The notes under the pieces were generated by a model. It was not told the DNA's origin, did not search any database, and saw only the letters and a program-made list of their open reading frames with translations. Position numbers and translations under genes: made by a program. A stretch of DNA of 64,000 bases, from positions 15,180,003 through 15,244,002 of the forward strand of contig JAJEKV010000030.1 in assembly GCA_021234155.1 (NCBI GenBank). Direction: 5' to 3'. Source of the stretch: Isoetes taiwanensis. Taxonomy: Eukaryota; Streptophyta; Lycopodiopsida; Isoetales; Isoetaceae. Shown here one piece after another: positions 57,685 through 64,000 of this stretch. The stretch's first letter is position 1. Each line of letters starts with the position of its first letter.

Positions 57685-57822
57685 AAACACTTACCAGTGG
57701 AAGACGCGACGTGGGTACTTAAGAAAGATTTAGTAAAGCAGTATCCACAGTTTATGGAGCAATGGGACGGCAAGGTCATCTCCGAAGAAATCGGCTCAGG
57801 CATGTCGATTTGTGTAGGTTAA
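57640..57822 (+). pseudogene. pol: C-terminal chromodomain interrupted by TAG
   Basis: Chromodomains of chromoviruses bind modified histone tails and bias integration to heterochromatin. FLQYLVK, then TAG at 57682-57684, then KHLPVEDATWVLKKDLVKQY in the same frame to the stop at 57820-57822. The paralogous + copy at 27.9 kb has TGG (Trp) at the stop position. Confidence 0.85.
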
Positions 57823-58675
57823 TTCTTGTGTAATTAAGATTAATCTACGCATGCAACCTATGCTTAGTAGGGGTCGCATGCGTTGTTACCGATGATGGGA
57901 CCACTACGGTGATCTCTAGGGCGTGGTGCAATGTCAATGTAGGCATGACCGCGTTTCCGCTTGGGCGAGTGGAAGGTAGATTAGAAAGTCTACTTCTGTC
58001 CCACGGAAGTAGACGACCTCGAGAGAAAGGAGGTCATGAAGGAATGCACTGATAGGAAAAGCACCTCTAGCCCCATATATGCTTTGATAGGAGGAATCAG
58101 GCCTTCACGCCCCATATACGGGAAGGACCTATCCTCCACGCTGGGCAACTAGGGTGTAGGCATGAGCGGCATATAGGCATATAGGCGCTGTCTCCACGGC
58201 CATAATGGAAGATTCACCCTCTTCCTACGCCGGGAGATTAGCCATGCATCCATGTAGATAGGTGGGGTGGTCACCATATAACCAAAATTTTATTAATAAT
58301 TAAATGGTACTAACGTAGTGTCGACCTGCAGGCCAATAGAGCGCTCCGGAGGGCAAGGAGGTCGAGCTACGAAGACTTGCAACACAAATTTTGTTTGAAT
58401 GTGTTGCAAGGAATGAAGAAACCTCGGACGTTAATTTTAATTTTGATAAACTTAATTGTCATGTTAAGTGAATTATTGGGTAACCTGTTTTAATGATGTT
58501 ATGAAGTGATAAGTATTTCATAATATAATGTTGTGATAATGTCCTAAAAATATTACCTTAAGGTAATCTTAATAAATGTGTAGGGATTATGGTAGTTATC
58601 GTATGTATCAGGTTGATTGCAGATTAGGTTGATCCCAAGGTGGGGAGACCCACGATGCTGCGGACAGCATCAATT
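57823..58675 (+). other. 3' untranslated region of the chromovirus
   Basis: Non-coding. Shares GTTACCGATGATG and the CAATGTCAATGT phrase with 28120-28190 of the truncated copy. No env-like gene is present between integrase and the 3' LTR. Confidence 0.7.
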
Positions 58676-58689
58676 CAAGGTGGGGAGAA
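58676..58689 (+). promoter_or_regulatory. Polypurine tract
   Basis: caaggtggggagaa immediately before the 3' LTR start. Confidence 0.88.
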
Positions 58690-60349
58690 TGTGACGTTCC
58701 AGCACGGTATACGCCCCCAGGACGTATACCGTACTGCCTCGTCACGCGCACACGCCACTCTGGCTGACGTGTACGCTAGCGTGTAGCCAGGTGGGTAGCC
58801 CTAGGGGGCAACTCGCCAGAAATAGGTGCAACTATTAATGTGCACATTTTCCAATGTACACATTAATGTGGGCACACATTCCAAGTGGACACTTCATGCC
58901 AAGTGGGCCACACCCATAGGTGCAATTAATGTGCACATTTTCCAATGTACACATTAATGTGGGCACACATTTCCATGTGTGCACATTTGGCCACCTAGCC
59001 CTTAAAGGCAAGTGGGCCCATTTCCAATTATCCCACATGCCAAAAGAGGATAATTGGAAACCCTAACCAACCCCTTGTCTATATAGGGTGGGAAACCCTA
59101 ACTTGCCCAATTTTCGATTTTAGGGCTTTAGAACTCTGTTTTGGGCTGCTTCAATACCAAAACCCGCCTCCCAAACTTCGCTTGGGAGAATTGCATCCTT
59201 AGTTTTCCTTGATTCGAGCGTCTCAGCAGGATGGTCGAGCTCAGGTCAGGAGGAGCCACCCAAGGATCAGGTATTTGGCTAGTTAGATAGTCTAAACCCT
59301 ATTTCAGTCATAGAATCAGTAGGTTTAGCCTATTAAATTGCCCATAACAGCCTTCTAGATCCCTAGATACCAGCCTCTGACTAAAGAACCTAACTCTATG
59401 ATATAGATTAGATCTTGTTCTTTAGTCTCTTATGATGTATGTGGATGATGTATCTCTATGAACTCCTTGTATTGGGAAGGGGGGTAGAGACCTAAAGCTT
59501 GGTAGTAGATGCTCCTAGATTAGCCTCTCTAGCACACAATAGATTCGGCCTGTGTACAAGAGCCACACCGGGTTGTGGGTGAAGGGGCCAGACTGGCTGA
59601 GAAGGAGGTTCCTGTCCTGACTCTTGAACGATCCCTCTGGTGTGTAAAGCCTACCAGGGATTATTGTGACTAGGTCTGATGCTTGCCACTGCGTGTGGGC
59701 AAGGCATGGGCTCGACACCCATGAAGTGGTGTTCACTTTCCAGTGGGTTCAGTCGAATAAGGGCAGTGGCCCTCTAGTCACCTTGAGTCAGCAGGTAGAT
59801 CTCTGGAGGGAGTGATCCCTACCTGCCCCATCGGAACTGGGAGGATGAACCCGGGGAATAGCCCTTTTCGGCTATGCATCCCGCTGGCTCTGATCCGGGT
59901 CCCAACACTTTTCAACCTACTCGCAAAGTGTGCACGGGGAGGGGGTGGAGTGGACAACCCTACGCCATGTTCTTATGCCAGCCAAATCCATTGCCATGAA
60001 TTCTGTCTGCAATGATCTCTGGAGACCCAAGCCGTCAGTCATTCCCTTGAGTCTGAGCCTTGGGTAGAACTCCCCATATGTATTGTGCTCACCTTGTTTA
60101 TGCAGATGTGATGGACCACCCTTCGAGGTGGCTATGTGCTTATGTTATATACTGACATGTATGTCTACGCTTCCGCAGCTAGGTAGACCCTGAGGGAGAC
60201 GGGGTAAATGACCCCTTCACTCTTCCCACTGGCACCCGTCACGGTTGCAGTGATATGTGGAGGGCCCTGTATCGGCATGGAGCTGGTATGGGGGATGAAC
60301 TCCTGTTTGTATACGGTGAGTGCACCGTATATGAGTAGGGGACGTCACA
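58690..60349 (+). repeat. 3' LTR, 1660 bp
   Basis: Pairs with 47051-48706 and ends GGGACGTCACA. The target duplication GCCAT follows at 60350. It carries the same duplicated U3 unit and the same TATATAGG (about 59080). Confidence 0.95.
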
Positions 60350-60354
60350 GCCAT

Positions 60355-61671
60355 TCTTCTTCTTAACTTGGATTTAAAACCTTACAAGCATGCCATTTAA
60401 CTTGGTCGAAGGGATTTTTTTGATTGGAATTACTAGACTTGCCTTTTGTAGGTGCTGTTGATAGGTCGAAGATTTGCATGCAAAGAAAGTTTAGGATTGA
60501 ACATGATCTGGCTAATGACTATGATTATGAAATTTGTCATAGTAGGCTGAAAAGGTTGTGCTTATATTTGTGTCCAAGATTTGCTATTAGAAGTGAACAA
60601 GAAATTTATAATATGATAGATGTTCATTTGATAATTGAGAGTGATGGATCGTTTGAGTTTCTGTTATACGATGAGAGGACAAGTAAAAACTGGGGTACAA
60701 CTTGTGTCAAATTCGATAGCAGTCATATGGAGTTATGAGGAAAATTTTCTTGTCACATATAAGCAGTATATTCGCCATTTACCCAAGAATCTGCAGAATC
60801 TTACCCGTTGTTTATACAACTGATCGATAGCCAAGAGATGTGAGTTTATAAGTTGTTTTCTTTTGTTTATTTGTTTCTTTTTGACAATGTATTTTCTTAT
60901 ATCATGGTATACGAAGACTAAAGTGGGATGGATGCAGTCAATTCTTGGTTGAAGGTGATGGGGAAGACTTTAGATGCGGGGATGTGCAATAAAAGTGGCA
61001 GAGTTACTTGTATATTGATGTCTGGTGTACCTCCGCAAGTTGGGAAACTTGATACAAGGCATAGAAGCACGATGGCATATCAAAAGTAAGTTTCATTATA
61101 ATCATTTTTATGTTTTGTTTGAATATTTTTAATGTTTGATATGTTGCTGGCTGGTGTACCTCTGCAAGTTGGGAAACTTGTTATAAGATACAAAAGCACG
61201 AAGGCATATCAAAAGTAAGTTTTATTGTAATCATTTTTATGTTTTGTTTAAATGTTTCTGATGTTTATTATGTTTGTGCAGGTATGATAGATCACAAGAT
61301 TTTCAAGTAAATGCAGCTATGATTATTAATGCTCGTCCATACCATGATAATGGCACTTTGAAGATGTGCGATGAAGTCCTTGTGTATCATCTTCAAGAGT
61401 TTTATGCTAATCGACATGAAGCAAGAGGCTGTAGATTCTGGTATGTTTTTTAATGTATTTGATTTATGCTACTTACATAGTTTTGATGTTCTTACCAGTT
61501 CTTCTATGCTTGTGGATATTTAGAAAAAAGAGAACTTACCTATAATTCAATCATGTTAGTAAGTTAATATTGTTTGTGATTAAACTATTTTGTTATTTGT
61601 TTTAATTTCTTGTTTGTTATTATATTAGGAAACTTGTATAATGTTGCAGCATAGAATGTTCTAGATGGTAG
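60355..61671 (+). other. Unrecognised spliced-gene fragment interrupted by the chromovirus
   Basis: Coding-like pieces with good splice signals follow the insertion. A frame from about 60452 (after TTTTGTAG) runs to 60738 with VDRSKICMQRKFRIEHDLAN. A second, 60928-61085, starts MDAVNSWLKVMGKTLDAGMC and ends at a consensus donor AAAA|GTAAGT. A third, 61282-61440, follows TTTGTGCAG and reads YDRSQDFQVNAAMIINARPY and onwards to GCRF before TG|GTATGT. A possible last piece is 61648-61671. Exons two and three join in frame. The first does not connect cleanly, so the gene may be broken. I do not recognise the protein; it could be host or from an older element. Confidence 0.4.
61017..61274 (+). repeat. 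Tandem duplication (2 x ~129 bp) of an exon end and its splice donor
   Basis: CTGGTGTACCTC(C/T)GCAAGTTG through CATATCAAAAGTAAGTTT and on to the intron phrase ATCATTTTTATGTTTTGTTT occurs at 61022 and again at 61151, with scattered differences. Both copies keep the GTAAGT donor. Confidence 0.85.
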
Positions 61672-62310
61672 TTAGCTGTGTAGAATGTTATAGTTAGAAA
61701 TCAAGCTCCGAGTTTCTATGATAAGGATGATAATTTCTGGGATACTGTGTTTAGTGCACATCTGGGAAGTATTAGATTTTTATCTTATATGTTTTTCAAA
61801 TCTATATGCTGTCTATCTTCTTAATTAAATATAATATAGAGTCCTATTGCCTTGCACATTACCAGCGCCATATAAATCCTACCTTGGGGCGGGGCCTGCA
61901 ACGCTACCTACGTACCCATCTGCCAAGAAAATGTGTAGGCTCATTGTCTCCATTTGCACAGGTGCCCACCTAGGCAGATGAATTGGGGAGCCACGCCAGG
62001 GCAGGCTTTGTCACTATTGCCAAATGGGAGGAATTGAGGATGAATGCCACACTACAAAGATGCCCAACATATGATCTAGGTGGTCAGTCCTGGCCAGCCG
62101 CTACATGTGATACTGAGCACGACTTAAGGTCATGGATGTGCGTGACCAGCTTTGCCCTTGGACACTTGCCTGACTTGTATATAATTCACGGTATGTATAT
62201 TTGTACAGTTTGACAACACTCTTAATGCTGCCACAGTTTTTCCCTTAAAAACCCTTTGGGGCAGGGGTTTTTTAACCCAGACAGTAATAAGTCTGCACCG
62301 CTATTTTATT
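61672..62310. other. Intergenic region, possible retroposon body
   Basis: No supported gene. The GC-richer part from about 61850 leads into the ATTCT-tailed terminus at 62311-62377, so it may be the body of that element. It includes a loose copy of the nested hairpin at 45811-45887 (62235-62280). Confidence 0.4.
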
Positions 62311-62377
62311 AGATCCCATAGGCCAATTTGTCTTCGTGGACGATAAAAACCCATTCTATTCTATTCTCTTCTATTCT
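62311..62377 (+). repeat. ATTCT-tailed dispersed motif, copy 3
   Basis: AGATCCCATAGGCCAATTTG, then TCTTCGTGGACGATAAAAAC, then CCATTCTATTCTATTC. This matches the minus-strand motifs at 41131 and 46079. Confidence 0.65.
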
Positions 62378-62843
62378 TCTTCAGACATATTATATTTAAA
62401 CAATTGCTTTCAATGTGTAAAATTTAATAGAAGAAATGCAATTTACAAATGCCAATGATGCATTACTGGAAAATTATGCATTTGATGCATTACTAAAAAA
62501 TTACGCATTTCATGCGGAGATTGTCAAATTCTCTGTCGATAAAAATGTGGTCCAAAATTGAAGTTGTATAGTTGTATATGTCTGCCATTAAATGCATTAG
62601 ATTGTAGTTGTATTATAAAGAATGAAATGATGATAAAAAATGAAATGGGAGTATGAGAATATAAGAAATGAAATGGATAACACTGGATCAAAATAGACAT
62701 ATTATATGACTGAACAACCAATCAGAAATACATTACATAGCACCAAGTTATAATTGCAAAGTCATATAAAGACCTTTATGCACTGCTGACTCAATTTGCA
62801 ACAACACCCAAAGTAAGCCACATGTAGCACATAACAAAAGCTA
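62378..62843. other. Intergenic, nothing recognised
   Basis: AT-rich, with a short duplicated phrase (GCATTACT(G/A)(G/A)AAAATTA(T/C)GCATTT) near 62460-62505. Confidence 0.45.
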
Positions 62844-62851
62844 CTCTTTCT

Positions 62852-63097
62852 CAAGGGGGATTCACTCATGTATAAGGGGGATATGCCATCTGCGTGCATG
62901 GGGTGGCAAAAAACCCCCTGTATACGGATCTTTAAAAGCAAATTTTGACCCCTTTCGAATAAAAATTACCTAGGATAGTGCAAAAAATACTAGAAAAAGG
63001 ACCCCCTGCCGACCGTATATGTACGAAAATGGGTCCAAAAAACCCCCTTCCCGTGCATGCAGATGGGTTATACGCCCAAAACTGTGAACCCCCCTTG
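62852..63097. mobile_element. hAT-like MITE copy 2, 246 bp, 8-bp TSD CTCTTTCT
   Basis: CTCTTTCT at 62844-62851 recurs at 63098-63105. The termini are inverted: CAAGGGGGATTCAC and GTGAACCCCCCTTG. The order of internal motifs parallels the copy at 30131 (GTATAAGGG(GG)ATATGCCAT, then AAAAAACCCC, then GTATACG), so they are one family. It is non-coding. Confidence 0.87.
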
Positions 63098-63105
63098 CTC
63101 TTTCT

Positions 63106-63787
63106 ACTGTGAGGATAAGCTAAGCTAGACCTGACAGAATCTGCTGGACATAGCTACTAATAACAAGTTTGTTCAGTTTATCAAATTCTTTGTTGAATAT
63201 ATGTCATGTTGTAATTGCACTTAGGTAGTGCTTGAAACACTTGAAGCACTTGAAGCACGATTGGGATTTGGAAATAAGGCAATGGTTAATAAACCATTGA
63301 ATATACATAGCAGGTCATTATAAGAACGACACCTTGCATATCCTAAAGGGGGAAATATGATTCAAAGTTCCCAATTAAGAAATCTGATAGCAAGCAGCTC
63401 GTTCGGTCCGGCATAGCGGTCGGACTGAAGGTTATAAAGAAAAAAGAAGAATTGCATTGTGATTATCATTGTGAAGGGAGAATACAGCAGTAGTCGGAAG
63501 ACATGATATGATCCGGGCTTGGGCTGTCGAAGTGTTATAAATCAATTTCTGAAAACAAACAGCATCGATTGAATTGAATTCCAAAATGGGCTACAATCTG
63601 AACAAAAGGAAAGGAGTTCCTAACTCCATGGAAGAGGCAATGCGGCCACCGACATGGCATCACACCTGTCCTCTATTCAGAGCATTGCTAAAACTGGCAA
63701 CTAAATTATAGGGTTTGGTAACACTAATCAGGCCAACAACATCTTTTGATATGTATGTTTGTTAAGCCTTTACAACGTGTTCCAACA
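63106..63787 (-). repeat. Probable Ty1/copia LTR on the minus strand (partial boundaries)
   Basis: The minus strand from 63787 reads TGTTGGAACACG directly after a purine tract, the usual start of plant copia 3' LTRs. The far end of the LTR towards 63.1 kb was not determined. No pol is inside the window; it would lie to the right of 64000. Confidence 0.45.
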
Positions 63788-63799
63788 CTCCCCCTCAAA
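63788..63799 (-). promoter_or_regulatory. Copia-type polypurine tract
   Basis: TTTGAGGGGGAG on the minus strand, followed at once by TGTTGGA. A second similar tract (TTGAGGGGGGAGCAG) lies further upstream on the minus strand near 63935. Confidence 0.5.
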
Positions 63800-64000
63800 T
63801 CAAACATAGCAAAATTACACCTAAACTTTGTAGAGATGTTCAACTACAACTTTTAATTAATGAAAAACTGTAAAAGGTGACTGTAACCTGTGACCAAAGT
63901 GATCATGTTGCAAAACCATGTCTGAACTGCTCCCCCCTCAATGGAACAGCAACTACTCACCCTTTTGTGTGCATTCATGCGTGTGTCATGCCCAATTCTG

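Larger units (their letters stand above)
47051..60349 (+). mobile_element. Complete Ty3/gypsy chromovirus, 13.3 kb, 5-bp TSD GCCAT
   Basis: GCCAT at 47046-47050 recurs at 60350-60354 directly outside two 1.66-kb LTRs that both run TGTGACG...CGTCACA. A tRNA-iMet PBS follows the 5' LTR and a polypurine tract precedes the 3' LTR. The internal order is two accessory cassettes, gag, protease, RT, RNase H, integrase, chromodomain. Integrase after RNase H makes it Ty3/gypsy, and the C-terminal chromodomain puts it among chromoviruses. It is unusually long for that group because of ~4.2 kb between PBS and gag. Frames are broken by numerous small indels despite near-identical LTR stretches. Confidence 0.96.

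Noticed and set aside
57823-58675. Possible env-like gene after integrase
   Set aside because: No open frame or signal/membrane segment; the stretch matches the 3' UTR of the sister element.

Overview
This window looks like nuclear DNA from a land plant. The evidence is an organelle-targeted PLS-class PPR gene without introns, a family-1 glycosyltransferase with one intron, an exon of a xyloglucan endotransglucosylase-type gene, chromodomain Ty3/gypsy retrotransposons primed by initiator tRNA-Met, and plant-type Mutator and hAT derivatives. The gene-poor, repeat-rich layout and the kind of PPR gene would suit a fern or another seedless vascular plant, but that assignment is inference.

Layout. 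1.4-4.2 kb: PPR gene (+). 4.93-7.19 kb: non-autonomous Mutator-like element with long inverted repeats and a perfect 9-bp target duplication; it carries what looks like exon 1 of an XTH gene, so it is a Pack-MULE candidate. 10.2-11.1 kb: AT-rich foldback structure. 13.7-17.0 kb: gag-only LTR retroelement. 18.1-18.9 and 30.5-31.3 kb: two copies of a dispersed 0.8-kb repeat. 21.2-23.6 kb (-) and 26.7-30.1 kb (+): two truncated, decayed chromovirus copies. 25.3-26.1 kb and 36.6-37.5 kb: decayed non-LTR retrotransposon pieces. 30.13-30.38 and 62.85-63.10 kb: two hAT-like MITEs of one family, each with an 8-bp target duplication. 33.7-35.4 kb: UDP-glycosyltransferase (+). 40-46 kb: tandem duplications and ATTCT-flanked repeats. 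47.05-60.35 kb: one complete 13.3-kb Ty3/gypsy chromovirus with 1.66-kb LTRs, PBS, PPT and 5-bp target duplication (GCCAT), inserted into a locus whose spliced but unrecognised coding pieces resume at 60.4-61.7 kb. 63.1-63.8 kb: probable edge of a Ty1/copia LTR (-).

The most unusual object is the 13.3-kb chromovirus. Between its PBS and gag it carries about 4.2 kb made of two paralogous cassettes. Each has a pair of 60-70-bp inverted-repeat elements (GTCTCAC...GTGAGAC), then a TATAAATA box, then a reading frame for a charged protein I cannot assign. Each therefore looks like an internal promoter driving an accessory gene upstream of gag.

Only the PPR and UGT genes look intact as ordinary host genes. 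Most other coding signal belongs to mobile elements. Many reading frames in the young chromovirus are broken by small indels near CG-rich positions, and some of those may be consensus errors rather than biology.
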